The notes beneath the pieces are model-generated. The model did not search any database. It was not told the DNA's origin and saw nothing but the letters and a program-made list of their open reading frames with translations. Position numbers and translations under genes: made by a program. This document shows, piece after piece, positions 31,080-40,141 of a stretch of 40,811 nt of DNA. How positions within the stretch are numbered: position 1 is the stretch's first letter; the number at the start of each line of letters is the position of its first letter. Where the stretch lies: contig JADHVS010000013.1 in assembly GCA_016783865.1 (NCBI GenBank), positions 1-40,811 of the forward strand, written 5' to 3'. This stretch comes from Bacteroidales bacterium (GTDB lineage: Bacteria > Bacteroidota > Bacteroidia > Bacteroidales > SM23-62).

Positions 31080-32618
31080 ATGAAGCGGAAAATTCTGAAA
31101 CCCATCCGGGTGGCTGTTTCCCTTATTCTTTTCGCACTCACCTGTGGCATCTTCGCAGATATCATGGTACTCTCCTCCGTTTACCTGGTAAAAACAGTCC
31201 TCTATTTTCAGTTTGTTCCCTCCCTGATTGGCTTTTTCAACTCTCTTTCAATCGCTGCCTTAGGTTTCCTGGTGATTATCCTCCTGACCCTTCTTTTCGG
31301 GAGGATATACTGCTCCTCCTTCTGTCCGCTGGGAACCATTCATGATATTGTCATAGGAATCCGTAATCGTTTGGATTCTGGTCAACCAGACAAAATCCTT
31401 CCAACACAATACAGGAAAGCGCTGCCCTGGATAAGCTATCCGATCCTGGGCCTTACCCTGCTCCTTTTCCTTTTTGGGAACCTCTTTCTATTCACCTTGC
31501 TGGACCCTTTCAGCCTGGCGGGGAGATTTGTTTCCGGACTGATTGGCCCACTCTTTGATCTGCCTGGAAACCCTCTGTTTTTCTCCTTGCACACGTTCCG
31601 TAATCCTGCAGCAGAAGAGACCACGCGGCATGTTTCATCATTGGCCTCCTTGCTGGTGACCGGGTTCATGTTCATTGTCATTGTTTTCCTGGCGATCTAT
31701 AAAAACAGGTGGTATTGTACGGTCATCTGTCCGGTTGGCACACTCCTGGGATTGCTTTCCAGGTTTTCTTTGATCAGGATTCAGATACACAAGGCCAGCT
31801 GCCTCTCCTGTGGTAAATGCAGTCAGGTTTGCAAATCAGGATGTATTGACCCGGGAAAAAAAGAACTGGACTTTACACAATGTGTGGTTTGTTTCAACTG
31901 CCTGCAGATTTGTTCAAATGATGGGATACGATACCGGATTTTCCGCCCGGCTCTCTCTGCCCCTCCGCCAGAACCGCTGAGTTTTCATTCCCGGAGAGAT
32001 TTTCTCAAATGGATTGCTTTGGCGCCAGCAGTCCTGGCTTTTTCCAAATCGGTATTTACTGCCCGGCAGGATGATCATCTGGAAAGCGGGAATCCTTATC
32101 CGGCAACGCCTCCCGGATCCATCGGTTTCGATCATTACACGGAGAGATGTACTTCATGCCATCTCTGTGTCAGCGCTTGCCCAACGGGGATTTTACAGCC
32201 ATCGGTCATGGCGTTTGGCTTCACAGGAATTCTCCAACCCAGGATGAATTTTGAAGCCGGACACTGCGATTTCGAGTGCTTTAAATGTCTTGAAATTTGT
32301 CCGACAGGAGCGATCCTTCCGCTTCCCCTGGAGCAGAAAAAACGGATCCAGATCGGCACTTCGCAATTGATAAAGAACCTCTGTATCCCGGTGGCAGATA
32401 GAAAAACATGCGGGCTTTGTGCCGGGAAATGCCCGACCAAAGCCATCACCATGATACCGTTCCTGGGCGAACTGACCATCCCGGGTATCGATGAAAAAAC
32501 CTGTATCGGATGTGGGGCTTGTGAACACATTTGTCCAACCCGACCGGTACGGGCTATCTACGTGGAACCTCTGCCGGTTCACCGGATTGCCTGGAAACCG
32601 AAGGAAATCTCAAATTGA
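31080..32618 (+). CDS. Membrane polyferredoxin, NapH-NapG-like fusion
   Basis: A 512-residue protein in two halves. Residues 1-230 have about five membrane helices with CSSFCPLG (Cys78/82) and CTVICPVG motifs typical of NapH/MauN. Two clusters follow (CLSCGKCSQVCKSGC, CVVCFNCLQIC). At 305-325 is an internal twin-arginine-like stretch SRRDFLKWIALAPAVLAF, then a NapG-like ferredoxin half with CTSCHLCVSACP, CFKCLEICP, CGLCAGKCP and CIGCGACEHICP. It should pass electrons across or along the membrane, partner unknown. The start at 31080 is chosen because upstream codons lack membrane character and a -7-like TATTTTTA (31046-31053) lies just before it. Confidence 0.88.
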   Translation: MKRKILKPIRVAVSLILFALTCGIFADIMVLSSVYLVKTVLYFQFVPSLIGFFNSLSIAALGFLVIILLTLLFGRIYCSSFCPLGTIHDIVIGIRNRLDSGQPDKILPTQYRKALPWISYPILGLTLLLFLFGNLFLFTLLDPFSLAGRFVSGLIGPLFDLPGNPLFFSLHTFRNPAAEETTRHVSSLASLLVTGFMFIVIVFLAIYKNRWYCTVICPVGTLLGLLSRFSLIRIQIHKASCLSCGKCSQVCKSGCIDPGKKELDFTQCVVCFNCLQICSNDGIRYRIFRPALSAPPPEPLSFHSRRDFLKWIALAPAVLAFSKSVFTARQDDHLESGNPYPATPPGSIGFDHYTERCTSCHLCVSACPTGILQPSVMAFGFTGILQPRMNFEAGHCDFECFKCLEICPTGAILPLPLEQKKRIQIGTSQLIKNLCIPVADRKTCGLCAGKCPTKAITMIPFLGELTIPGIDEKTCIGCGACEHICPTRPVRAIYVEPLPVHRIAWKPKEISN

Positions 32619-32626
32619 ATTGAATA

Positions 32627-33496
32627 TTATACTGGAATTTCACTCCAGCCAGCCCCGGCCAGCATCCATTGCGAGCGGAATCCAATCTCTTGCAGGATAG
32701 CTCGTGCTTCATCAAAATGGAGAGAAAGCTCTTCGGGTTTGTGGGCATCAGAGGTGAGAGCGACGGGTATCTTCAACTGTAGAATTTTCTTTAAAAGGTT
32801 GGAACTCGGGAAGAGCGATGCAGATCGTTTTTTATAGAGTCCGCGGGTGTTAATCTCCACCACGGCCCCGGTTTGCCGGATCAGCTCCAGACTCTCCTCT
32901 GCCAGGGCAACATACCAGGGATCATCCTCCCGGAAAAAGCGATCGTGGTTGTGCATTTTTACCTTATCGAAATGGCCGATGATGTCGGGTTTCTCCTGCG
33001 TGACCATCTCCTGAAGCTGCCTCCAATAGGCGGTTACCGCCTTGCGGGCATCTCCTCCGAATACATCACGAAGCCCTTGGTCATAGGTGGCTGCCTGGGG
33101 CCCATCGATAAACCAGATCAAACCCGGATGAGTATTCCGGATCAGGTGAACGGATCCGATGATGTAATCAAACGGATAAGCGTCCCGCAGCTCTCTGACC
33201 GACCCTGTCAATCCGGGAATGTAATCATACTCCAGACCAAGAAGAATTTCGATTTTCGATTTTCGATTTTCGATTTTTGTTGATTCCCCTGAGCCTTGAA
33301 CCTTGAGCCTATTGATTGCCTCTACATAGTCATCAAGTCCCCCTTCATGGATCGCAAAGGTATTTGGAAAGGGAACCGGTGAATGATCAGTGAAACCCAG
33401 GAAGGAAAATCCCTGTTTGATAGCCTCATCGATGTAGTTTTCGGGAGGAGAGGAGCCGTCGCTGAAAGAAGTGTGGGTATGAAGGTTACCAAGCAT
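32627..33496 (-). CDS. PHP-domain phosphoesterase, histidinol-phosphatase type
   Basis: A 289-residue PHP-fold metal-dependent phosphatase. Metal-ligand motifs are LHTHTSFSDG at the N-terminus, GFTDHSP, LGLEYDY, GSVHLI, GHFDKVKM, EINTRGL and LTSDAHKPEEL. This is the HisK-type histidinol phosphatase pattern, though the substrate is not proved and his genes are absent nearby. Residues about 65-83 are an unusual insert encoded by heptamer repeats, placed between a helix and the ILLGLEYDY strand. The stop lies 8 bp from the converging polyferredoxin gene, and the U32 gene stop directly precedes its start. Confidence 0.88.
   Translation of the reverse strand: MLGNLHTHTSFSDGSSPPENYIDEAIKQGFSFLGFTDHSPVPFPNTFAIHEGGLDDYVEAINRLKVQGSGESTKIENRKSKIEILLGLEYDYIPGLTGSVRELRDAYPFDYIIGSVHLIRNTHPGLIWFIDGPQAATYDQGLRDVFGGDARKAVTAYWRQLQEMVTQEKPDIIGHFDKVKMHNHDRFFREDDPWYVALAEESLELIRQTGAVVEINTRGLYKKRSASLFPSSNLLKKILQLKIPVALTSDAHKPEELSLHFDEARAILQEIGFRSQWMLAGAGWSEIPV
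33247..33303. repeat. Heptamer repeat array inside the PHP phosphatase gene
   Basis: Four perfect copies of TTTCGAT (33247-33274) are followed shortly by a second degenerate heptamer run, GAGCCTT-GAACCTT-GAGCCTA, ending near 33310. They encode the non-conserved insert KVQGSGESTKIENRKSKIE. The unit length is not a multiple of three, so any copy-number change would shift the reading frame. Confidence 0.8.
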
Positions 33497-34729
33497 TCAA
33501 TTTTGAATTATCTTATAGATTTTATCGGCTCGGCGCAGGAACTCTGGAACAGGGATTGAACAGACCTCTCCTTTTTTGGCTATTTTAACCGGTTTTAGCT
33601 CCACCCTGATTTCAGGGATCGTCATTTCGATGACGCCCGTCGTGGGACCCTGGATGTAGACGGTGTCACCGGATGCCAGATTCCCTGATTCCAGTTTGAT
33701 TTCGGCCACTCTGAGCCGCGTGAAATAGTTGGTCACTTTCCCCACATACTCTTTTGACCGGGTAGCGAAAGAGCCATATTGTTTGGCCCATTCTTCCATT
33801 TTTTGCCCAAGGTAATATCCATCCCAAAAACCGCGATTGTAAACTGAATTCAGACGGGCAAACCAAACTTCGGTTTTCTTCTGCGTAAAACTGCCCTCTG
33901 CTATTGCGTCAATCGCTTCCCGGTAACAGGAGACCACGGTTTTCACATATTCCGGACTTCGCCCCCTTCCTTCGATCTTTAGGATCGAAACCCCAGCCTT
34001 AACAATTATGTCAAGAAAGCCAATGGTACAGAGGTCTTTGGGCGACATGATGTATTCATTAGCAATCACCAGTTCAACCTCTCCGTCGAAATCGGTTACC
34101 CGGTATGGGCGGCGGCATAACTGGTAGCAGGCTCCCCTGTTGGCCGAAGCATTGTAATGATCGAGGCTCAGGTAACATTTTCCTGAGACTGCCATGCAAA
34201 GGGCGCCGTGAACAAAGATCTCCAGACGGACCAGGTGCCCTGACGGCCCCGTGATCTTCTGTCTCCTGATGTTACGTATGATGGAAGTTACCTGGTCGAG
34301 GTTTAATTCCCGTGCTGTAACCATGACATCGGCAAACTGCGACCAGTATTTGACCGCCTCCAGGTTGGTGATGTTGGTCTGGGTGGACATATGAACCGGC
34401 ATGCCAACGGATCGGGCATACTGGATCACTGCCTGGTCGGAAGCGATGATGGCATCGATACCGTTTTTCCTGGCTGAATCTACGATCCGCTTCATCTCCT
34501 TTACCTCGGAATCGTAAATGACCGTATTTAACGTAAGGTAGGTTCTGACCTGGTGCTTCCGGCATATTCGGGAAATTTTGACCAGGTCACGAAGGCTAAA
34601 ATTGATCGATGACCGGGCCCGCATATTCAGCACGCCCACCCCGAAATAGACCGAATCAGCACCTGCCTGGATGGCAGCGGAGAGAGATTCCCAGGTTCCG
34701 GCTGGGGCTGTGATTTCAGGTTTATTCAC
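33497..34729 (-). CDS. Peptidase U32 family protein
   Basis: A 410-residue U32-family protein (collagenase-like by name; several members are actually tRNA or rRNA hydroxylation enzymes such as TrhP/RlhA). Typical sequences are ITAPAGTWESLSAAIQAGAD, VYFGVG, SGKCYLSLDHYNASANRGAC with YQLCRRPYRV, and the conserved KIEGRGRSPEYV. The start is the GTG at 34729, beginning VNKPEITAPAG, because a perfect -7 element lies at 34740-34747. Codons further upstream run into the divergent aldehyde dehydrogenase promoter. Expected leader is about 5 nt. Confidence 0.88.
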   Translation of the reverse strand: MNKPEITAPAGTWESLSAAIQAGADSVYFGVGVLNMRARSSINFSLRDLVKISRICRKHQVRTYLTLNTVIYDSEVKEMKRIVDSARKNGIDAIIASDQAVIQYARSVGMPVHMSTQTNITNLEAVKYWSQFADVMVTARELNLDQVTSIIRNIRRQKITGPSGHLVRLEIFVHGALCMAVSGKCYLSLDHYNASANRGACYQLCRRPYRVTDFDGEVELVIANEYIMSPKDLCTIGFLDIIVKAGVSILKIEGRGRSPEYVKTVVSCYREAIDAIAEGSFTQKKTEVWFARLNSVYNRGFWDGYYLGQKMEEWAKQYGSFATRSKEYVGKVTNYFTRLRVAEIKLESGNLASGDTVYIQGPTTGVIEMTIPEIRVELKPVKIAKKGEVCSIPVPEFLRRADKIYKIIQN

Positions 34730-34739
34730 AATTTTTTTG

Positions 34740-34747
34740 CAAAGGTA
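34740..34747 (-). promoter_or_regulatory. -7 promoter element for the U32 gene
   Basis: The minus strand reads TACCTTTG, matching TAnnTTTG perfectly, 11 bp from the GTG start. This fixes the start and implies a very short leader. Confidence 0.65.
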
Positions 34748-34805
34748 CGGAAATGGAGTGGGTTCAGAAGAATTTGGTATATTTACCCGCTTCAAATATG
34801 CTAAC

Positions 34806-36239
34806 ATGGACGAACAACAGAAAAACAACATTGATGAGATCCTGGAGAGGGCAACCTATGCCGCTGCGATCTTTAATCAGTATGACCAGACCCAAACTGA
34901 CCGGATCGTAAAAGCTGTCTATAAAGCCGGATTAAACAACCGGATCAAACTTGCAAAGATGGCCGCCGAGGAGACCCAACTCGGGCGCTGGGAAGATAAG
35001 GTGAAGAAAAATGCCATCGCGACCCAATATGTTTACGAAAATCTTAAAAACAAAAAGACAGTTGGAATCATTTCGGAAGATGAACGTTCAGGTATCATCG
35101 AGATCGCCCAGCCCATTGGACCCATCCTGGCTGTGACACCGGTCACCAATCCTACTTCCACCACACTTTTCAAGAGTTTGATTGCACTAAAAACCCGTAA
35201 TCCGATCATCATCAGCCCTCACCGGAGAGCAGCCAAATGTTCTATTGAAGCAGCCCGCATCTGTTACGAAGCGGCACTGGGCGAAGAGGCCCCTGAAGAT
35301 TGCATCCAATGGACTACCCACACAACCCGGGAGGAGACCCAGTACCTGATGCAACACCCGAAACTGGCGTTGATCCTGGCTACCGGAGGAACCGGACTGG
35401 TTCACGAGGCATATAGTTCCGGAACCCCGGCATTGGGCGTGGGTGCCGGAAATGTACCGGTATATATGGAGAAAACAGCCGATGTACCCTTTGCAGTGGA
35501 TCAGGTAATGCGGTCAAAAACCTTTGATTACGGGACCATCTGTGCCAGCGAGCAGGCCCTGGTAGTAGAGAAAGAGATAGCCGGAAAGGTGAAAGAAGAA
35601 TTGGTCCGTCAGGGAGCTTACTTTCTCAACCCTGAAGAGATCAAAGCTGTTGAAAAAGTGGCATGGTTCAGCGGAACCAAATCAATGAGCCCGGAAATTG
35701 TAGGCCAATCCGTCGAAAAGATTGCGGTCATGACCGGAATTACAATCCCGGAAGGGACCCGGTTACTGATAGCACCCCTGGAAAAAATAGGAGACGAAGA
35801 ACCTCTATCATCGGAGATCCTGGCCCCTATCCTGGCCTATTACGAGGCAAATGATTTCGACGACGCAATCAGGAAATGCATTGATCTCAACTATCACGGT
35901 GGAATTGGTCACACAGCCTCTATCTTCTCATACGACGAAGAGAAAATGCGGAAGTTTTCCATCATGATGAACGCCGGCAGGATTGTGGTGAACATGCCCT
36001 CCTCCCAAGGCGCAGTGGGTTCCCTGTACAATACACTTGAACCCTCCTTCACGCTGGGTTGCGGAACGGCTGGTAAAAATATTACCACCGATAACGTGTC
36101 GGCTCATCACCTGCTGAATATCCAGCGGATCACGCGCCGCCGGATGAATGTCAGGATGCTCAACCTCGGATTTGATATCTACCTGGATGAATCGGTCGAT
36201 GCCGATACCCTTGAACGAGAATACAATAAAAACTATTAA
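34806..36239 (+). CDS. CoA-acylating aldehyde dehydrogenase (AdhE N-domain-like)
   Basis: A 477-residue aldehyde dehydrogenase resembling the N-terminal half of AdhE and related CoA-acylating enzymes (EutE, SucD). Landmarks are PIGPILAVTPVTNPTSTT, LATGGTGLVHEAYSSG, GVGAGNVPVYME and the catalytic Cys in FDYGTICASEQALVV. It would convert an aldehyde, CoA and NAD to acyl-CoA and NADH, or the reverse. The iron alcohol-dehydrogenase half of AdhE is absent. Substrate could be acetaldehyde or succinate semialdehyde; sequence alone does not decide. ATG at 34806 is chosen; a -7-like TATATTTA precedes it. A STAS gene follows after 11 bp. Confidence 0.88.
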   Translation: MDEQQKNNIDEILERATYAAAIFNQYDQTQTDRIVKAVYKAGLNNRIKLAKMAAEETQLGRWEDKVKKNAIATQYVYENLKNKKTVGIISEDERSGIIEIAQPIGPILAVTPVTNPTSTTLFKSLIALKTRNPIIISPHRRAAKCSIEAARICYEAALGEEAPEDCIQWTTHTTREETQYLMQHPKLALILATGGTGLVHEAYSSGTPALGVGAGNVPVYMEKTADVPFAVDQVMRSKTFDYGTICASEQALVVEKEIAGKVKEELVRQGAYFLNPEEIKAVEKVAWFSGTKSMSPEIVGQSVEKIAVMTGITIPEGTRLLIAPLEKIGDEEPLSSEILAPILAYYEANDFDDAIRKCIDLNYHGGIGHTASIFSYDEEKMRKFSIMMNAGRIVVNMPSSQGAVGSLYNTLEPSFTLGCGTAGKNITTDNVSAHHLLNIQRITRRRMNVRMLNLGFDIYLDESVDADTLEREYNKNY

Positions 36240-36250
36240 AACAGACCAAT

Positions 36251-36541
36251 ATGAATTTGAAAACGGAATCTACCAGCGATCTGGTGATTTGTTATTTGTC
36301 GGGAAGACTCGATACGATCTTTTCCCTGGAGCTCGAACCCGAGATCGATAAAATTACGAATACCGAAAAAAGACTGGAATTTGATTTTTCCGAAGTCGAC
36401 TATATCTCCTCAACATTCCTGCGTATCTGCCTGAAAAAATTCAAAGAGCTGGGGGCCGGAAATTTCTGGATCAAATCCCCAAAGCCGGATATCAAGAAAG
36501 TGTTTATGATTGCAGGACTGGAGAAGCTGGTACAGGGCTAG
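36251..36541 (+). CDS. STAS-domain protein (anti-sigma-factor antagonist type)
   Basis: A 96-residue single STAS domain, the fold of SpoIIAA/RsbV-like antagonists of anti-sigma factors. The central loop is LEFDFSEVDYISSTFLRICL, where antagonists have DSSG around the phosphorylated serine. Here the serines are in YISSTF, so phosphorylation is possible. It follows the aldehyde dehydrogenase by 11 bp and is probably cotranscribed. No serine kinase or phosphatase gene is nearby. The STAS call is firm; its target is unknown. Confidence 0.88.
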   Translation: MNLKTESTSDLVICYLSGRLDTIFSLELEPEIDKITNTEKRLEFDFSEVDYISSTFLRICLKKFKELGAGNFWIKSPKPDIKKVFMIAGLEKLVQG

Positions 36542-36582
36542 TTCGCAGTTTCGCTATTTCCTCGCTATTTTACTACCTCACC

Positions 36583-37671
36583 TCACCACTTCTCATATGC
36601 CGCTTTCTCCAGTTCGCTCATGGTTTTCAGCGGGTGAGGGGGTTTCAGGTACCGGTTGAGAAATGCGTAAATCTTCAACCGGATCTCTTTGGCAGTCCGG
36701 GTATCGATCCGGTCGAAGGAGTGCCCTCCCTCCACATCCTGGAAGATCTCATATTCAAATTTTTTCCCATCGGCTTTCAATCCCTTGATCAGGTGCTCCA
36801 CCTCAAGTACGTTCACATCGTCGTCGTTGGTGTTGGTGTGGATCAGTAGTGGAGTTTTCAGCTTATGAGTGTTCCAGGCCGGAGAGCGTTTTTTGTACTC
36901 TTCCACGTTCTCCTGAGCGGTTTTTCCCAGGTGATAATCAGCTGAATAGAGCGCCCGGTACTCTTCATCCTGGTACCCCATCCGGGAAATCAGATCACTG
37001 ACCGGAACTCCGGCGAAGCAGACACTGTAATGGTCGGGATGATTGAACACCGCAAGCAGGGAGATCATTCCCCCATGGCTCCAGCCCAGGATTCCGATCC
37101 GGTTATTGTCCACGATATCATAGTTTTCAACCATGTAATTCCGGCTGGCATCGGTATCCTCCACCTCCAGGCCACCGTAATCGATTCGCTCCCAGTAGGA
37201 TTTCCCGTACCCGGTACTTCCACGGTATTCAGGAGCAATAACGATGTACTGTTGTGCCATCAGCTCCCGGATGATGTGGGCGTAGTAAGTAGTAAAATCA
37301 CCGTGCACACCGCCATGTGGAAAGACCAGCAGGGGATATTGCTTCCCGGCATCGATACCACGGGGAACAAAGACATACGCGTAAAATTTTACGGGATTGT
37401 TAATCCCCATGGCTGTTTTATTCTTAATAGTCTCAGGATTTACCGGCGGGCCAGTAATGTAAACTTTGTCGATGAATGCAACATCGCCTACGCGGTTATA
37501 CCAGTAGATGTCATCCACAGCTTTACGGAGCTGATCCAGGTCGAAGGAGAGATCCTTCAGATCGGATTTCAGTTCGTTGACCTCATCCTGATTGGAAGTA
37601 TCTACCTGTTGGGAAGTGGCAACCAGTGATAATCCCAGGAGGCAAACACAAAGGAAAATAAATGTTTTCAT
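36583..37671 (-). CDS. Exported S9-family (prolyl oligopeptidase-type) peptidase
   Basis: A 362-residue alpha/beta-hydrolase with a signal peptide (MKTFIFLCVCLLGLSLVATS). The catalytic serine is in GILGWSHGGMISLLA, the acid in HTNTNDDDVN, and the histidine in EGGHSFDR, typical for S9 peptidases. It lacks the long N-terminal propeller of full prolyl oligopeptidases, having only about 60 residues before the hydrolase fold. A periplasmic or secreted peptidase or esterase role is likely; substrate unknown. Minus-strand TATCTTTA (37712-37719) is a near-perfect -7 element. Confidence 0.88.
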   Translation of the reverse strand: MKTFIFLCVCLLGLSLVATSQQVDTSNQDEVNELKSDLKDLSFDLDQLRKAVDDIYWYNRVGDVAFIDKVYITGPPVNPETIKNKTAMGINNPVKFYAYVFVPRGIDAGKQYPLLVFPHGGVHGDFTTYYAHIIRELMAQQYIVIAPEYRGSTGYGKSYWERIDYGGLEVEDTDASRNYMVENYDIVDNNRIGILGWSHGGMISLLAVFNHPDHYSVCFAGVPVSDLISRMGYQDEEYRALYSADYHLGKTAQENVEEYKKRSPAWNTHKLKTPLLIHTNTNDDDVNVLEVEHLIKGLKADGKKFEYEIFQDVEGGHSFDRIDTRTAKEIRLKIYAFLNRYLKPPHPLKTMSELEKAAYEKW

Positions 37672-37747
37672 GGCTCATCATTTTAACCGCAAATTTCGCG
37701 GATTGCGCAGATAAAGATAAGAAGATTAGGAGAACTGGAAAAACCAG

Positions 37748-37755
37748 TATCTTTG
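37748..37755 (+). promoter_or_regulatory. -7 promoter element for the lipoprotein gene
   Basis: TATCTTTG matches TAnnTTTG perfectly, ending 17 bp before the ATG at 37773. It excludes the in-frame upstream start at 37662. Confidence 0.65.
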
Positions 37756-37772
37756 CGCAAAAATTGAATTCT

Positions 37773-38150
37773 ATGAAACAAAACGGAATACTCTTCGCCT
37801 TACTGGCCTTCGTATGGTTTGCGATTACCGGATGTGGTAATAATGAACTGGACAAAGACGTGGAACCTCTGGCGGATGCCATGTGTAAGTTTATTGAAAT
37901 TCAGAATAATCTGAAAGGAGCTTTCGAAGCGAACGACTCCCTGAATATTCAGAAATTCTCAGCCGAAAAGCATAAAATGAACATTGAGATCACCATTCTC
38001 AACCAGGAATTTCAGGAGAAATACGGAGACCTGGTGATGGATCAGGATTTTGGGAAAAAATTTAAGAGGGCGATGAATAAGTACATGGTCGACTGTCCCC
38101 ATATCTCCCCGGAAGATCGTGAAAAAATGGAGGCCGAACTCAACGAGTGA
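37773..38150 (+). CDS. Small lipoprotein of unknown function
   Basis: A 125-residue protein with a lipoprotein signal peptide (MKQNGILFALLAFVWFAITG followed by Cys). The mature part is charged and helical, with cysteines at ADAMCKF and VDCPHIS. No family is recognised. The ATG at 37773 is fixed by a perfect -7 element just upstream. It is transcribed toward aspS and ends 36 bp from the aspS stop. An envelope location is supported; function is not. Confidence 0.8.
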   Translation: MKQNGILFALLAFVWFAITGCGNNELDKDVEPLADAMCKFIEIQNNLKGAFEANDSLNIQKFSAEKHKMNIEITILNQEFQEKYGDLVMDQDFGKKFKRAMNKYMVDCPHISPEDREKMEAELNE

Positions 38151-38186
38151 CCTTCAAAACCCCGTTGATTTTCGCCAGCCTGTGGA

Positions 38187-39962
38187 TCAGTCTTCTGGCT
38201 TCGCACGTAAGCGGATTCCCAACTCTTTCAACTGCTCCTCGCTAATAGCCGAAGGAGAATCGATCATCACGTCCCGTCCTGCGTTATTTTTCGGGAAGGC
38301 GATGAAGTCGCGGATGGAGTCGCCGCCACCAAACAGAGTGACCCAGCGGTCGAAGCCAAATGCGATACCTCCATGAGGTGGAGCTCCGTATTCGAAGGCG
38401 TTCATCAGAAAGCCGAATTGGTCTTGAGCTTCTTGATCAGAAAAACCAAGTATTGAGAAAATCTCCTTCTGGATTTCTTTGTTATGAATTCGTATCGATC
38501 CACCACCGATCTCGACACCATTAATCACAAGGTCATAAGAATCTGCAAGTAAATTAGCCGGATTTTCAAAGTGTTTCAAATAATGAAGAGGATCAATATT
38601 ATCCGGAAATTTTGGAGAGGTAAATGGGTGATGTTTTGCATAAAATCTTCCATCTTCATCATTGTATTCAAACATTGGAAAATTTATTACCCATAAGGGT
38701 TTGAACGCATCCGGATCCATCAGGTTTAACCGTTTCCCCATTTCCAGGCGCAGATCGCTCATCGCGGATCGGGTTTTATCAGTGTCGCCTGCCAGGATCA
38801 GAACGAGATCACCGGGTTTTGCCCCGAACTCATCCAGAACCAGTTTCAGATCTTCGGGTGTGTAAAATTTATCCACCGATGATTTGATGGTTTCATCATA
38901 ATTGTATTTGATATAAACCAATCCGGTGGCACCAACCTGTGGCCGTGTTACGAAATCGGTCAGCTCATCCAGTTGTTTACGGGAATAATCTCCGCATCCT
39001 ATGGCCCTGATCCCCACCACGAGCTCGGCGTCGTCAAACACCGTAAATCCCTTATTTTGAAGCAAATGGTTGAGCTCAATGAAAGTCATTCCGAAACGAA
39101 TATCCGGTTTGTCAGAACCGTACAGTCTCATCGCATCTTCGTAGGGCATCCTCGGAAACTTCGTGATATCCTGATTCAGGATTGATTTGAAAAGATGCCT
39201 GGCTAATCCTTCAAACGTGTTCAATACATCATCCTGGATCACAAAAGCCATCTCACAATCGATCTGGGTAAACTCCGGCTGACGGTCGGCCCGCAGGTCC
39301 TCGTCACGGAAGCAACGGACGATCTGGTAGTAGCGGTCGTACCCGGCCACCATCAGGAGCTGTTTGAACGTTTGTGGAGACTGGGGAAGCGCGTAAAACC
39401 GGCCTTCGTTTATCCGGGAAGGAACAACAAAATCCCTGGCACCCTCGGGGGTAGATTTGATCAGGCAGGGGGTCTCAATTTCAATGAAATCTTTAGAATT
39501 CAGGTAGTTACGTGTTTCAATAGCCATCGTGTGACGCAGGAGCAGGTTCTTCTTGTTTTCATTCCTGCGGAGGTCGAGATAACGGTATTTCATCCGCAGT
39601 TCTTCACCGCCATCAGTATGATCTTCAATCGTAAAAGGAGGAACTTTGGAGGAGTTTAGAACCGTTAGCTCTTCCACAAGAATCTCGATATCACCGGTCG
39701 GAATCTTCGGATTCTTATTGGATCGCTCAGCTACTTTTCCTTTTGCCTGGATCACGAATTCGCGCCCCAGTTCCCGTGCTATTTCGCAAAGATCCGGATT
39801 CACTTCCATGTTGAAAACGAGCTGTGTAATCCCATATCGGTCACGCAGGTCGATGAAGGTCAATCCTCCCATTTCACGGTTCCGTTGTACCCATCCGGCC
39901 AGTATCACCTTATTCCCTGAATCCGTAAATCTTAATTCCCCGCAGGTATGTGTTCGAAACAT
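38187..39962 (-). CDS. aspS: Aspartate--tRNA ligase
   Basis: A 591-residue class IIb synthetase of the bacterial type. It has an N-terminal OB anticodon-binding domain ([20 protein letters not shown]) and the class II core. Motif 2 is visible as [20 protein letters not shown], and motif 3 near the C-terminus as [16 protein letters not shown]. The GAD insertion between them (about 290-410) is characteristic of bacterial AspRS. Whether it is discriminating or non-discriminating cannot be decided by eye. A perfect -7 element is present upstream. Confidence 0.96.
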   Translation of the reverse strand: MFRTHTCGELRFTDSGNKVILAGWVQRNREMGGLTFIDLRDRYGITQLVFNMEVNPDLCEIARELGREFVIQAKGKVAERSNKNPKIPTGDIEILVEELTVLNSSKVPPFTIEDHTDGGEELRMKYRYLDLRRNENKKNLLLRHTMAIETRNYLNSKDFIEIETPCLIKSTPEGARDFVVPSRINEGRFYALPQSPQTFKQLLMVAGYDRYYQIVRCFRDEDLRADRQPEFTQIDCEMAFVIQDDVLNTFEGLARHLFKSILNQDITKFPRMPYEDAMRLYGSDKPDIRFGMTFIELNHLLQNKGFTVFDDAELVVGIRAIGCGDYSRKQLDELTDFVTRPQVGATGLVYIKYNYDETIKSSVDKFYTPEDLKLVLDEFGAKPGDLVLILAGDTDKTRSAMSDLRLEMGKRLNLMDPDAFKPLWVINFPMFEYNDEDGRFYAKHHPFTSPKFPDNIDPLHYLKHFENPANLLADSYDLVINGVEIGGGSIRIHNKEIQKEIFSILGFSDQEAQDQFGFLMNAFEYGAPPHGGIAFGFDRWVTLFGGGDSIRDFIAFPKNNAGRDVMIDSPSAISEEQLKELGIRLRAKPED

Positions 39963-39987
39963 AGTGATCGGATTGATATTTAGCAGT

Positions 39988-39995
39988 CAAAAGTA
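39988..39995 (-). promoter_or_regulatory. -7 promoter element for aspS
   Basis: The minus strand reads TACTTTTG, matching TAnnTTTG perfectly, 26 bp before the aspS ATG. Confidence 0.6.
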
Positions 39996-40135
39996 CTAAT
40001 ATTCGAAGTACGAAGCCAGAAGTACAAAGTTAGAATGCAAGTTATAAATACGAAGTACGAGCGAAAAACAAAGAAACAAAGAAAATCCGTGAAAATCTGC
40101 GTTGCCGAAGGCATCAGTGTCATCAGCGTTCAATT
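39996..40135. repeat. Degenerate intergenic repeats upstream of aspS
   Basis: The spacer between aspS and the macroglobulin gene holds degenerate heptamers related to CGAAGTA (about 40004-40060), then A-rich and ATCAGTGTCATCAGCGTTC-like filler. No gene is visible. The heptamer habit matches the arrays inside two neighbouring genes. Confidence 0.55.
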
Positions 40136-40141
40136 GCTTCA

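Noticed and set aside
33247..33274. Possible CRISPR-like repeat array
   Set aside because: Units are 7 nt, directly adjacent and without spacers; no cas genes in the window.
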